NCBI GenBank assembly: GCA_965279655.1
Contig: OZ257255.1
Span: 4,464,001 to 4,528,000 of the forward strand
From: SCTM01 sp965279655
GTDB taxonomy: Bacteria > Pseudomonadota > Alphaproteobacteria > Rhodospirillales > Rhodospirillaceae
DNA: 64,000 bases
Direction: 5' to 3'
The notes under the pieces are model-generated. The model had not been told where the DNA came from. It saw nothing but the letters and a program-made list of their open reading frames with translations, and did no database searches. The first letter of the stretch is position 1; every line of letters begins with the position of its first letter. Below, piece after piece: positions 43,346 to 52,604 of this stretch. The position numbers were made by a program, and so were the translations under genes.

Positions 43346-43346
43346 C

Positions 43347-44111
43347 ATGCGGCATGAGCTCGAGCTCCTTATCTGCGCGTTTCAGTTCCTGACACGCCTG
43401 CCCACGCCTGCCCTGCCGCAGTTCGAGCCGGCGTGGATTTCGCGCAGCGCAAAGTATTTTCCCCTCGTCGGCCAATTGGTCGGTGCGATCAGCGGTGTCG
43501 TGATGCTGCTGGCCGCGAAGCTCTGGCCGTTGCCTGTGGCCGCGGCTCTTGCGGTCGTCGTGGCGATCCTCATCACCGGTGCATTTCACGAGGATGGCTT
43601 GGCGGATACCGCCGACGGTCTTGGCGGCGGGCACGATGTGGCCACGCGCCTCGCCATCATGAAGGACAGCCGCATCGGCACCTATGGCGCGCTCGCGCTT
43701 GGCCTATCGCTCCTCGTTAAGATCGGCGCCCTTGCTACCATTCCGCCGGAAATGGCGGTGGGCTTGCTCATCTTCGGCCATGGCGCCGCCCGGTTCGCGG
43801 CGGTGATCCCCATGGCGCTGCTACCCTACGCGGGCGATCCGGCTCAAGCCAAAGCGAGGGCGGCCACAGAACGCGTGCTTGGTGAAGACGTCGCGGTTGC
43901 CGCGGTGCTCATGCTCTGGCCGCTGTTCTTCGTCTCCGCCGTGCCCGTGGTCGCAGGCGCGGTGTGCGGTATCCTCCTCGCCAAGGTCCTGGCGCTGACC
44001 GCGCGCCGCCTGGTCGGCGGGCAGACCGGCGACATCCTCGGGGCGATCGAACAGCTGTTCGAACTCGGGTTTGTCCTCGGCGCCGCCGCCGCGGTGCGTC
44101 ACGTCCTGTGA
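43347..44111 (+). CDS. cobS: CobS: adenosylcobinamide-GDP ribazoletransferase
   Basis: A 254-residue polytopic membrane protein of the CobS (CobV) family. FLTRLPTPALPQF is near the start; GAFHEDGLADTADGLGGGHDVATRLAIMKDSRIGTYGALAL is the highly conserved core that carries the acidic active-site residues. It joins AdoCbi-GDP to alpha-ribazole (phosphate), the last assembly step. It starts one base after cobT, and its stop overlaps the GTG of the phosphatase gene. Confidence 0.93.
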   Translation: MRHELELLICAFQFLTRLPTPALPQFEPAWISRSAKYFPLVGQLVGAISGVVMLLAAKLWPLPVAAALAVVVAILITGAFHEDGLADTADGLGGGHDVATRLAIMKDSRIGTYGALALGLSLLVKIGALATIPPEMAVGLLIFGHGAARFAAVIPMALLPYAGDPAQAKARAATERVLGEDVAVAAVLMLWPLFFVSAVPVVAGAVCGILLAKVLALTARRLVGGQTGDILGAIEQLFELGFVLGAAAAVRHVL

Positions 44112-44632
44112 AAATCATCGTGGGATCCCTGCGTCAGGTCGACTCCCTAATTGAGCACCACACGCCGTCCCATGTGATCACGCTATTGGCCCCAGGTAGT
44201 GAGGTGCCGCAGTGCGCGACGATTGCGCCGGACAAGCGGTTGACTTTGTTGTTCCACGATCTCGCGGCACCCGCGCCGCCTCTGTCGTCGCCGGATCAGG
44301 GGACGATCCAGCAGCTTCTGTATTTTGGCGCCGGCTGGGACGAACGCGCGCCGTTGCTTGTGCACTGCTGGGCGGGCGTCAGCCGCTCGCCGGCGGCGGC
44401 GTTTATCCTCGCCTGTGCGCGGAGCGCCCCGGGGCAGGAGAACGCCATCGCACAGCGCATGCGCCGGGCGTCGCCTTTCGCGACACCCAACGCGCTGATG
44501 ATCGCGCTGGCCGATGCGGCGCTGGCGCGCGAAGGCCGCATGATCGAGGCGATCAAGCAGATCAGTCGCGGGGCGGATTGTGGAGAAGGGGTGCCGTTTA
44601 CCCTCGTTCGCCAGGGTGAAAGCTGGATCTAG
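44108..44632 (+). CDS. protein tyrosine phosphatase-like (CX5R) enzyme in the B12 operon
   Basis: A 174-residue dual-specificity/tyrosine phosphatase-like protein. The P-loop is VHCWAGVSRSPAA, with the nucleophile Cys87 and Arg93 of the HCX5R motif; Asp51 in LFHDLA is a candidate general acid. The start is a GTG within the cobS stop (GTGA), so it is part of the B12 operon and translationally coupled. No CobC-type histidine phosphatase, which removes the phosphate of ribazole phosphate or B12 phosphate, is found in this window. This enzyme may fill that step, but protein or other substrates cannot be ruled out. Confidence 0.82.
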   Translation: MKIIVGSLRQVDSLIEHHTPSHVITLLAPGSEVPQCATIAPDKRLTLLFHDLAAPAPPLSSPDQGTIQQLLYFGAGWDERAPLLVHCWAGVSRSPAAAFILACARSAPGQENAIAQRMRRASPFATPNALMIALADAALAREGRMIEAIKQISRGADCGEGVPFTLVRQGESWI

Positions 44633-46392
44633 GCTACGGCGGGTGTTTCCGCGATCAGCAGTGCCGGCGGGAAGCGCATGATCGCCGTGGTGCCGACACC
44701 CGGTGAACTTTCGATCACAAGCTCGCCGCCGAGCAATCCCATGTAGTGCTTGCAGATCGATAAGCCCAAGCCGGTGCCTTGGCCGACGCGGGAGAGCGCC
44801 GGATTGCCTTGCAGGAACGGCTCGCCGATACGTTTCAGGATCATCGGTTCGATGCCCGGACCGCGATCGGTCACCGTCAAGTCCAGACTGCCGCGATGGC
44901 TGAGGATGGCGCGGATCTCCACCGTGCCGCCGGTCGCGGAGAACTTGATCGCATTCGAAAGCAGATTGATCAGTACTTGGCGGATGAAGCGCTCGTCGCC
45001 AAGAACCTGCGGCAGCCGCGGGGGGACGTCGGTCGCGAGATTGAGCTCGAATTGAGCCGCCAACTGATCGACGAACGAGGCCGCGCGGGTCACGACCCCA
45101 GCGATGTCGACCGCCTGCGCCTGAATCTGCTGGGCGCCGGATTCCACCTTCGCCATGTCCAGAATGTCGTTGACGATGTTGAGCAGGTGCTCGCCCGAGC
45201 GGTGAATGTGGTCGGCGTAGCTGATGTAGATGGGCGCAATCGTATCGCCCATCACCTTGCCCTTGATGATGTCCGAGAAGCCCATGATGGCGTTCAGTGG
45301 CGTGCGGAACTCATGGCTCATGTGCGCGAGGAATCGGCTCTTGGCCTCGTTGGCGTCTTCCGCCACCGCCTTGGCGTGGCGCAGTGCCTCCTCATTCTCG
45401 CGGGTGCGTTCGATTTGCTTGAGGATGATCACCGCGAACACCGCCATGGCGAAAATAATCGCCAGGATGCCCGCCATGATGCGATCGCGGGTCTGGCGCC
45501 AGGTGTTGAGATAATCGTCGCCATTGAGATAGACCGACACGGTGAGCGGCAGGTTATCGAGGCGACCATGCGCGTTCACTTCGCGCACGCCGCCCATGCG
45601 CGCGGCGTAGACCATGGGCGCGCCCGGCTTCACGCGCTCGTTCATGGTGGTGACGTACTGCTTGATCTCCGGATCGAAGTCGCCGATTCGCGAGCGTTCA
45701 TTCAGCATGGAGGCGACAAGGAATCCCTCGGCGGTCCACATGGTCACGCGGCCCGCCGGGCCGACATCCAGATTCTCGTAGAACGCGCTGAAGTAGGACG
45801 GCTTAACGATGCCGACGACAATCGCGATGACGTTGCCCTTGTCTCCCTTCACCTTCATGCCCACGGGCAGGAACCAGTTCTCGTCGCCGCCGTACTCGCC
45901 CCCCCGGTACAAGCTGCCGACGAAAGTGTCGCCCGCATCCTCCGGCGGGCGCGCCGGGGTCGTATCGAACAGATTGACTTGGGCGTCGACGGGATAGGCG
46001 TGACCCGAGGCGATCGCCCGGCCGTCAGGATCGACAATCAGGAAATTCGACACGTAGGGCATGGCGGAAAGCTTTTCCACCATCAGCTTGTGGAGGTAAT
46101 CCTCGTCCACCACATCGAGATCCACACCCGTACGGTAGACGTCGCCGATTCCGGCGATCACCTTGAAGGTTTCGCCGAAGGTGCGGGCCGCGTGAGATTC
46201 CACCGTCAGCGCCGTGGAGCGCGCGGTGCGGAAGGCGTTGTCGACGGCGTCGTTGTATTGACCGTTGAGGTGATACCAGCCGGCCGCCACCACAATGACC
46301 ACGAAGGTCAGCAGCAGCATGAGCGTCGCCCGCCGCAGGCGCAGCAGCGAGGAAAAACTCTCCGGGCTCGCAGGTGGGCTGTATCGCGCCAT
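44629..46392 (-). CDS. membrane sensor histidine kinase with extracytoplasmic Cache-type domain
   Basis: A 587-residue kinase. The first helix (TLMLLLTFVVIVVAAGW, about 25-41) and the second (MAGILAIIFAMAVFAVIIL, about 320) bound a 270-residue periplasmic domain with double-Cache features (VSNFLIVDPDGRAIASG, GNVIAIVVGIVKPSYFSAF). There is no HAMP or PAS. The HisKA box is FLAHMSHEFRTPLNAI, then N box LLSNAIKFS, G1 VTDRGPGI and G2 GTGLGLSICKHYMG. The ATG at 46392 is preferred; a TTG at 46434 is possible. It follows the REC-HPt gene on the same strand, and its stop overlaps that of the phosphatase gene (CTAG). Confidence 0.9.
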   Translation of the reverse strand: MARYSPPASPESFSSLLRLRRATLMLLLTFVVIVVAAGWYHLNGQYNDAVDNAFRTARSTALTVESHAARTFGETFKVIAGIGDVYRTGVDLDVVDEDYLHKLMVEKLSAMPYVSNFLIVDPDGRAIASGHAYPVDAQVNLFDTTPARPPEDAGDTFVGSLYRGGEYGGDENWFLPVGMKVKGDKGNVIAIVVGIVKPSYFSAFYENLDVGPAGRVTMWTAEGFLVASMLNERSRIGDFDPEIKQYVTTMNERVKPGAPMVYAARMGGVREVNAHGRLDNLPLTVSVYLNGDDYLNTWRQTRDRIMAGILAIIFAMAVFAVIILKQIERTRENEEALRHAKAVAEDANEAKSRFLAHMSHEFRTPLNAIMGFSDIIKGKVMGDTIAPIYISYADHIHRSGEHLLNIVNDILDMAKVESGAQQIQAQAVDIAGVVTRAASFVDQLAAQFELNLATDVPPRLPQVLGDERFIRQVLINLLSNAIKFSATGGTVEIRAILSHRGSLDLTVTDRGPGIEPMILKRIGEPFLQGNPALSRVGQGTGLGLSICKHYMGLLGGELVIESSPGVGTTAIMRFPPALLIAETPAVA

Positions 46393-46471
46393 CTTCGATG
46401 CCGGCCTTGGTCCCCAACAAAACACTCGCGACAACCGAAGCGGCGATGCCGCGCCGGGCGCGAGCGCAATC

Positions 46472-47593
46472 CTATGCGGCAGGCGTTGCCGAGAACTTAG
46501 CGATGGCCATTTTCAGGGCTTTGAACAATTGCTGCCCCAACTCACCGCCGTCCCCGCCGATCTTCTCCCGTAGTACGGCGCGCATGGTGTCGATATGGGC
46601 GCGCACGATATCAAGGCTTGAGTCATCCATGCGGCACGGCGGCTTGGTCACTTCGTACAGGCTTTTCGCGAATACGGTGATCAAGGGATAGCCGAAGGTG
46701 CCGCCCTGGCCGCGCAATTCGTGGCCGATCAGGTTGATTTCCTCGAAGTACGCCGTGCGCTCGCCCGACAACTCTTTCGCGAGGGCGACCTGTTTTGACA
46801 ACCGGTCGAGATACTGCTTCGCCCAGTCGAGGAAACCTTCGGCCTCGCGCTTTAGCGCCGATTCCGCATTTACCAACACGTCTTCCGGCAGGGTGAAGGC
46901 CTGACGGGCATTGGAGCCCATCATCTTCTGCTTCAGATAATTCGGCAGCTTGAAGATCCAGGTGTCGCTACCGACGTTCTGCGCCTTCTCGACCCGATCC
47001 TTCGAATAGACCACCGTAGCGTGTGATTCATCGGGCCGCCGCCGCTCAATGCCCTTGGGCGGGCCGGCCTTCGACCGACGACGCTCGGGGCCGAAGTAAC
47101 TCTGTGTGGTGATGTACTGGCGCGGCACGTCGATGATCCGCTGCAGCACCTTGTAGATGTTGTCGACGGAGAACGGCTTCGCCATGAAGTCCGTCACGCC
47201 GCGGTCACGGGTCTCTTCCACATTCACCTTGTCGGCCGCGCCGGAGAGCATGATGAACGGCATGAAACGGTTGGGGGACTGCTTGTCGTCGCGCAGCCAC
47301 TGCAGCACGTGCAAACCGCTCACGGGCGACATGACCAAGTCGGAGATGACAATATCGATCGGCTCGACGGCGCTCGAAAAGCCCTTAGAGGTGAGTTTGA
47401 GATACTCGACCGCTTCCTTGCCGTTCTTTGCTTTCTGGACGCGCGTGAATCCGATGCGCTTCAGGCTGTTGACCAGAATATCGAGCATGTAATCGTTATC
47501 TTCGATCACCATCAGAGAAATCCGGTCCTGGCCCAGATTCTCCGGAGCTTTACTCATCATCGACGACACGAAAGACGACCCTTCAGGGCCCAC
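46472..47593 (-). CDS. REC-HPt response regulator / phosphotransfer protein
   Basis: A protein of up to 373 residues. The N-terminal receiver domain has the acidic pair MVIEDND, the phospho-acceptor aspartate in DIVISDLVM, Ser in FIMLSGA and Lys in FMAKPFS. A basic linker with PERRRSKAGPPKGIERRRPDE follows. The C-terminal helical domain has NLIGHELRGQGGTFGYPLI, which matches the HPt signature (H-x-x-[KR]-G). No DNA-binding or enzymatic output is present, so it acts as a relay. Start choice is open: GTG at 47593 follows AGGGGCTG; ATGs at 47560 and 47557 lack such a site. The histidine kinase gene is immediately downstream. Confidence 0.85.
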   Translation of the reverse strand: MGPEGSSFVSSMMSKAPENLGQDRISLMVIEDNDYMLDILVNSLKRIGFTRVQKAKNGKEAVEYLKLTSKGFSSAVEPIDIVISDLVMSPVSGLHVLQWLRDDKQSPNRFMPFIMLSGAADKVNVEETRDRGVTDFMAKPFSVDNIYKVLQRIIDVPRQYITTQSYFGPERRRSKAGPPKGIERRRPDESHATVVYSKDRVEKAQNVGSDTWIFKLPNYLKQKMMGSNARQAFTLPEDVLVNAESALKREAEGFLDWAKQYLDRLSKQVALAKELSGERTAYFEEINLIGHELRGQGGTFGYPLITVFAKSLYEVTKPPCRMDDSSLDIVRAHIDTMRAVLREKIGGDGGELGQQLFKALKMAIAKFSATPAA

Positions 47594-47719
47594 CAGCCCC
47601 TGCTCGAAAACGAAACGTATATGCGTTCGTTAGCGAATGATTAGTAGCGACTCAAGCCTATCGGGGCGGTTGGCCCGAATTTAAGCCCCCCGAGAACACC
47701 GCCCTAGTTGCGGCCAATT

Positions 47720-48925
47720 TTAGGGCCGCAGACCCAGTCCCTTCAAGGACTTCGGCTCTATTTTTCGTTGAGATACAGAAGTCGGGCGCTCGAAGGCGCC
47801 GACAATCTGGGCCGCATTGCCGTCCCAGGTGAGATTGCGCGCGAGAATGGTGGCGCGCGCGGCAGCGCCGAGCCGATCCCGCAACCCTGGGTCGGCAATG
47901 AGCTGGGTCAGCGCACGTTTGAATTCGTCCGGGTTGGCGGGGTCGAACAGCAGCGCATTGTCATCGTGTGACAGGATTTCCCGCAGATTCGGCTGGTCGG
48001 GGGCCACCACCGCGCGGCCCAGAATCATGTATTCGAACAATTTCAGGGGCGACGCATAGGCGGTGGCTTTGGGTTGAAGGGCGATATCGAAGGCAGCGAT
48101 ATGCGCGGGAATATCCGCGCGGGGCACGATCCCCGTCACTGTCAGCCGGTCCGCGACCCCGGCGCGGCGCGCGGCGTCCAGTACGTCGGCCACCGGCGGG
48201 CCGTCGCCGACGATCAGGAAATGGACATCGAATGCCTGCTGGGTTGCCGCCAGCACATCGATCACCGCAGGCAGCCCGTGCCAAGCCCGGACAAAGCCTG
48301 TGAAGCCAACGACGGTCTTGCCGGTGAGGCCGTGACGCGCGCGCACCGTGTCGCCGGTGAGCGTGGGCGGAAAGTGTTCCACGGCGATGCCGTTGTGCAG
48401 GACGCGGATCCGATGCCGCGGCACACCTGCGGCGGTCACGTGGTCGGCGAGTACCTCCGTGACTGGCAAGACCACGTCGGCCGCGCGCCATGCTGCCTGT
48501 TCGCACCACGTCGCGAATCGCTTCAGGCTCAAACCTGGCTCACGTGAACGTTCCAACACCAACGGCGCGTTGACCTCCAGCGCGAACGGCACGCCGGTCA
48601 ACTTGTGCAGCCACGCGCCCGCCAGCAGGAACAGGTTGTAGCGTTCGTACAGGAAGTCCGGCTGGAATCGGCGATAGGCCTGCCAGAGCCGGATAAACGC
48701 GAGGAATGAGTAAGCGAACTCGAGGACTTCGGCGAACGCGCGCGGCAGCGCGGCGCGCAGGCGGCTGAGCTTGCCGCCGTCCGAACCGAAGTCCGCTTTG
48801 GCGTGCGATTGCGGCCCCACCACTTCGACGAGATGGCCGGCGCGCCGGAAGGCAGCGATCAATTCTTCGATGTGCACCGCTTGGCCGTCCTTGGACAGCG
48901 TCCGGTGATGATAGAGAATCTTCAT
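47720..48925 (-). CDS. family 4 (GT-B) glycosyltransferase
   Basis: A 401-residue GT-B glycosyltransferase. The acceptor half starts MKILYHHRTLSKDGQAVHIEEL; the donor half has VVGFTGFVRAWHG, FLIVGDGPPVADV and the family motif ASPLKLFEYMILGRAVVAPD, with the acidic residue that contacts the nucleotide sugar. It is cytosolic. It begins one base after the CelD-like gene stop, so the two are one unit, most likely adding a sugar in the neighbouring XrtA exopolysaccharide pathway. The sugar is unknown. Confidence 0.88.
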   Translation of the reverse strand: MKILYHHRTLSKDGQAVHIEELIAAFRRAGHLVEVVGPQSHAKADFGSDGGKLSRLRAALPRAFAEVLEFAYSFLAFIRLWQAYRRFQPDFLYERYNLFLLAGAWLHKLTGVPFALEVNAPLVLERSREPGLSLKRFATWCEQAAWRAADVVLPVTEVLADHVTAAGVPRHRIRVLHNGIAVEHFPPTLTGDTVRARHGLTGKTVVGFTGFVRAWHGLPAVIDVLAATQQAFDVHFLIVGDGPPVADVLDAARRAGVADRLTVTGIVPRADIPAHIAAFDIALQPKATAYASPLKLFEYMILGRAVVAPDQPNLREILSHDDNALLFDPANPDEFKRALTQLIADPGLRDRLGAAARATILARNLTWDGNAAQIVGAFERPTSVSQRKIEPKSLKGLGLRP

Positions 48926-48926
48926 C

Positions 48927-50129
48927 TTACCCCGCGCGGCGGAAGAGGCGGCGTGGCACACGCAACCGTTGCCACAACGCTTCAGCGGCGTGTTCGGCCC
49001 GCGTCAGGGCGTCCTCGCGATAGCACTCGATCCAGGTGAGCGATTCCTGTGCGTTGGACAAGGATGCCTTGTAGCGGGCCGCGCCGGCCATGAAGTGATA
49101 GGCGTGGGCGTCGCGTGCCTTGTAGTGGCCGGCCGCCATCGCATGGCTGATCAGCCCCGGCTTGTCGCGATTGTCGTCCGTATAGGCAAATCCGCTCTGG
49201 TAGGCGTAGACCTCGCCGCGGTGCACGAAGTTGAGCAGGATGCCGAGTGTCTGCGCTCCGGCGCTGATGCGTATGAGGTCGACCGCTCCATTCGCCAGCC
49301 CGGTGCGAACGAGTCGCCCGACAAATGCCTTCACAAACGGATTTGTGAACGCGCCGGGCTGGGCTTTGCGCCCTTGCCAAGCCGCAGTGTGGAGTTCCAT
49401 CAGTTCGGCGAGGTCCTGCTCGGCTTCGGCCCCGGTTTCCGCGCGGCGCAGACGCAGCGGACCGTGAGCCTCGGCGCGCTTCATCGCGCGCGCGATCTGC
49501 TGGCGTGTATTGCGGCCTTCCACCGCCAGCACCCCATCGGCGGCCTTCGCCGCGCGCAGGTCTATCCAATCGCACTTCTCCTGCCGATCTCGGCGATGAG
49601 GGATGGTGCTTGCGGCCAGTGCGCCGGTCAGTTGCGCGGTCGCCGCCTGGATGCGCAAGCGAGGGCGACCGGGCAAATCTTGAAGATGGCGGAGGCAAGC
49701 GCGGCGGACCGTATCCGCGTCGTCGGCGGCCACCAAGATGTCATTGTACTCGACATAAATCGCGTCGCTCTCGTGCTGCCCGGACTGATTCAGCACGAGC
49801 GGTGTGTGCGCAGCGGTGCGCCACGTCCGCGGGGCCACGCCGATCACCGCCAAGGCGACAGTGGCGTCGCCACGCTTCGCTTGCAGCAACCGCAACGAGT
49901 CGTGTGATTCGTTACGAACATCCAATGTCGCAAGCCAAGCGCCGATCCACGTCCAACTCGTGAAAAACGACCCTTCCGCGCGATTTTCCAAGGACATCCA
50001 TACTTTTACGAGGTCACGCAACACGGGAAGGGGCTGTGCCGTTACCACGAGTGTCTCGGTCACACTGACGTCGCGCGTCGCGCTGTACGTCGGTTGCGAT
50101 TTGGGGGCGATGACGGAACTAACCACCAT
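48927..50129 (-). CDS. CelD/BcsL-like GNAT acyltransferase
   Basis: A 400-residue GNAT-fold protein of the type often called 'cellulose biosynthesis protein CelD'. An N-terminal segment (LRDLVKVWMSLENRAEGSFFTSWTWIGAWL) is followed by a C-terminal acetyltransferase-like half with AELMELHTAAWQGRKAQPGAF, LVRTGLANGAVDLIRISAGAQTLGILLNF and YAYQSGFAYTDD. Such proteins are frequent in polysaccharide loci and may acylate sugar units. It is transcribed away from the export operon, with a 168-base spacer that must carry both promoters. Confidence 0.82.
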   Translation of the reverse strand: MVVSSVIAPKSQPTYSATRDVSVTETLVVTAQPLPVLRDLVKVWMSLENRAEGSFFTSWTWIGAWLATLDVRNESHDSLRLLQAKRGDATVALAVIGVAPRTWRTAAHTPLVLNQSGQHESDAIYVEYNDILVAADDADTVRRACLRHLQDLPGRPRLRIQAATAQLTGALAASTIPHRRDRQEKCDWIDLRAAKAADGVLAVEGRNTRQQIARAMKRAEAHGPLRLRRAETGAEAEQDLAELMELHTAAWQGRKAQPGAFTNPFVKAFVGRLVRTGLANGAVDLIRISAGAQTLGILLNFVHRGEVYAYQSGFAYTDDNRDKPGLISHAMAAGHYKARDAHAYHFMAGAARYKASLSNAQESLTWIECYREDALTRAEHAAEALWQRLRVPRRLFRRAG

Positions 50130-50297
50130 GTGTTGCGTCGGCCTGACGAAGAGCGGAATGGGCGGCGGTGGTGTTCACGGCGATGTCCTCAGCCTGTCCG
50201 GGATGGACCATCGATTAACTAACGAGCGAGCCTAAAGGTTTTCCAGGCAACCAAAGATCAGCGCCCGCCTGCACTCCGACTTCCACAGGGTACATCC

Positions 50298-50930
50298 GTG
50301 AAGACACCGAATATCGTTCGCCGCGTCCTCGGCGCCATTTTCGCCGCCGGCCTGTTGGCTGCTTGCGCGAGCTATCCCAAAGCCCCCACCGGCATGCCGG
50401 ACGTGGCGGTACGCGACGACCAGAGCGCCTACATCATCGGGCCCAACGACGGCTTGAGCATCTTCGTCTGGCGCCAGGCAGAACTGTCGACGCCCGTGAC
50501 GGTGCGCCCGGACGGCAAGATTTCCGTGCCGCTGATCGACGATCTCCAGGCCGCCGGCAAGACCCCCAGCGAACTCGCCAAGGACATCACCAAGGTTCTG
50601 TCCGAATACGTGCAGGATCCGAAGGTCACGGTCATCGTGCAGAATTTCGTGGGTCCCTTCGATCGCCAGATCCGTGTGGTCGGCGAGGCCACGCGGCCGC
50701 AGGCCATCTCCTATCGCCGCAACATGACGGTGCTGGACGTGATGATCGCCGTCGGCGGTCTCACCGACTATGCCGCCGGAAATCGCGCTGTGATCGTGCG
50801 CAAGGGCGGCGACGGCAACCAGCAGAGCTACAACGTCAAGCTCGACGACCTGCTCAAGGACGGCAACGTCTCCGCCAACGCCTACGTGTTGCCGGGTGAC
50901 GTGATCATCATTCCGCAGAGCTGGTTCTAA
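50298..50930 (+). CDS. XrtA-locus polysaccharide export lipoprotein (Wza-like)
   Basis: A 210-residue outer-membrane lipoprotein with a lipobox (GLLAACAS, cysteine about 26). The Poly_export domain begins YIIGPNDGLSIFVWRQAELS and is followed by a SLBB-type domain (RQIRVVGEATRPQAISYRRNMTVLDVMIAVGGL). It forms the periplasmic/outer-membrane exit channel for exopolysaccharide. Start is GTG at 50298, with AGGG nine bases before. It is the first gene of a plus-strand operon running to the FemAB gene. Confidence 0.92.
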   Translation: MKTPNIVRRVLGAIFAAGLLAACASYPKAPTGMPDVAVRDDQSAYIIGPNDGLSIFVWRQAELSTPVTVRPDGKISVPLIDDLQAAGKTPSELAKDITKVLSEYVQDPKVTVIVQNFVGPFDRQIRVVGEATRPQAISYRRNMTVLDVMIAVGGLTDYAAGNRAVIVRKGGDGNQQSYNVKLDDLLKDGNVSANAYVLPGDVIIIPQSWF

Positions 50931-51013
50931 CAGCTCGGGCGGCGGCAGCAATCGATTGCGCAAGCTCGCTATGAGCCGCGCGTCCTACGTACGTCAGTGA
51001 GCACGGGTTTGCG

Positions 51014-52594
51014 ATGGAAGACGTCAAGAAGCTATTCTTCTTCTACCTGGATCAATTGTGGCGTCAGCGCTGGTTGGCGCTCGCCTTCGCCTGGGCGGTC
51101 TGCCTGATCGGCTGGTCCTTCGTCGCCTTCCTGCCGGATCGCTATACCTCCGAAGCCCGCTTCTACGTCGATACTTCGTCGCTTCTCAATCCGCTCCTGC
51201 GCGGCATCTCGGTGAATGCCGACGAGGCGCGCCGCGACCAGGAAGTGGCGATGATGCAGAAGACCCTCACCAGCCGGCCCAATCTCGCCAAGGTGGCGCA
51301 GATGACCGACATGGACAAAGGCATCAACTCGCCGGCGGAGCAGCAGGCGCTGCTCAACTCTCTCGAACAGCATGTCGCGGTAAAGAGCCAGGGCCCGAAC
51401 CTGTTCGCGGTGTCGTACACCGACAACAACCCGGTGCTGGCGAAGAACATCGTGCAAGCCCTGCTGACGATCTTCGTGGAGAGCAGCACCGGCAACAAGC
51501 GCGAGGACATCCAGTCGGCGCGTTCGTTCGTGGAAGCGCAGATCGGCGAGTATGAGAAGCAGCTGCGCGCCGCGGAGCAGCGTCTGGCGGATTTCAAGGT
51601 GAAGAACGTCGGGTTCTTTGCCGGCAGCGCCAACGGTTTCGCCGCGCGGATGGAGACGGCGAAAGACAGTCGCCAGGCTCTCATGGTGGAGGTGGCCGAC
51701 TTCACCGCCCAACGCAATCAACTCCGGGCGCAGGTCGAGCGCACGCCACAGTTTGTGGGCGTGGATCAGCAAATTCTGGGCGAGGGCGGCACGCCGCTGA
51801 CGCAGCGCATCAGGGCGCTCCAGCAGAAATTGGACGAACTGAAGCTGCAGTATACCGACAAGCATCCGGAGGTCATCTCCACGGAGCGCTCGTTGAAAGA
51901 GCTCTTCGCGGAAGAAGAACGCGTCCGGAAGAATCCGAACAGCGCGGCGGCCAGCCGGGGACGCGCCCAGGTGCCTAATGAGGTCTACAACCAGTTGTCC
52001 CTCAAGTTGGCGGATTTGGACTCGCGGCTGTCCAGTGCGCAGCGGCGTCTGGTGGAAGCAGATAGCGTCCTGAAGGAGTTGGAGTTGCGTGCCGGCGATG
52101 CGCCGCGAGTCGAGGCGGATTACACCAGCCTCAATCGCGACTATCAGGTGCTGAAGGGCAACTACGAGAGCCTGCTTCAGCGCCGTGAGTCCGCGCGCAT
52201 TGCGCAAGCCGCCGACAGCTCGACCGAGCCGGTCCAGTTCCGCGTCATTGCCGCGCCGGAAGTTCCCGCAAAGCCCGCGGGGCCGATGCGCCGCCTGTTC
52301 AACTTCTTGGTGCTCGTCGTCGGTGTCGCCGCCGGTTCCGGTTTCGTCATCCTTCTCACCAAGATCGACGATCGCGTCGCCGTGCCTGAGGACCTCTCCG
52401 ACTTCGGCGGCTTCCAGGTGCTCGGCTGCGTGTCGCCGGCGACGGCCATGGGCGTGCCCGTGTCCTTCCAAGCGCAACACAGCCGGTTTGTCCTCGCCGC
52501 CTGCGGACTAGTGACCATCTTCGCCCTGTTCTTCCTGACGGCGCCGAATCTCTCCGCGTTGCCCGGGAAGATCCTCATGCGCGTTGGCGGATAA
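51014..52594 (+). CDS. XrtA-locus polysaccharide chain-length determinant
   Basis: A 526-residue Wzz/PCP-type inner-membrane protein. One helix near the N-terminus (WLALAFAWAVCLIGWSFVAFLP), a long periplasmic coiled-coil region (about 150-400, many heptads such as YEKQLRAAEQRLADFKVKNVG and ALQQKLDELKLQY), the GxxGP-like proline-rich segment PEVPAKPAGPMRRL, and C-terminal helices. It lacks a kinase domain; the kinase is encoded next. Together they control polymer length and export. Confidence 0.92.
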   Translation: MEDVKKLFFFYLDQLWRQRWLALAFAWAVCLIGWSFVAFLPDRYTSEARFYVDTSSLLNPLLRGISVNADEARRDQEVAMMQKTLTSRPNLAKVAQMTDMDKGINSPAEQQALLNSLEQHVAVKSQGPNLFAVSYTDNNPVLAKNIVQALLTIFVESSTGNKREDIQSARSFVEAQIGEYEKQLRAAEQRLADFKVKNVGFFAGSANGFAARMETAKDSRQALMVEVADFTAQRNQLRAQVERTPQFVGVDQQILGEGGTPLTQRIRALQQKLDELKLQYTDKHPEVISTERSLKELFAEEERVRKNPNSAAASRGRAQVPNEVYNQLSLKLADLDSRLSSAQRRLVEADSVLKELELRAGDAPRVEADYTSLNRDYQVLKGNYESLLQRRESARIAQAADSSTEPVQFRVIAAPEVPAKPAGPMRRLFNFLVLVVGVAAGSGFVILLTKIDDRVAVPEDLSDFGGFQVLGCVSPATAMGVPVSFQAQHSRFVLAACGLVTIFALFFLTAPNLSALPGKILMRVGG

Positions 52595-52604
52595 GGGTGT
52601 GACC

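Noticed and set aside
47709..47730. 7-base stem with an 8-base loop at the end of the GT4 gene
   Set aside because: No T-run on either strand and it overlaps the stop codon; too weak to call a terminator.
49330..49349. Perfect 8-base inverted repeat within the CelD-like gene
   Set aside because: It lies mid-gene with no T-run, and the bases are accounted for by ordinary codons; chance is likely.
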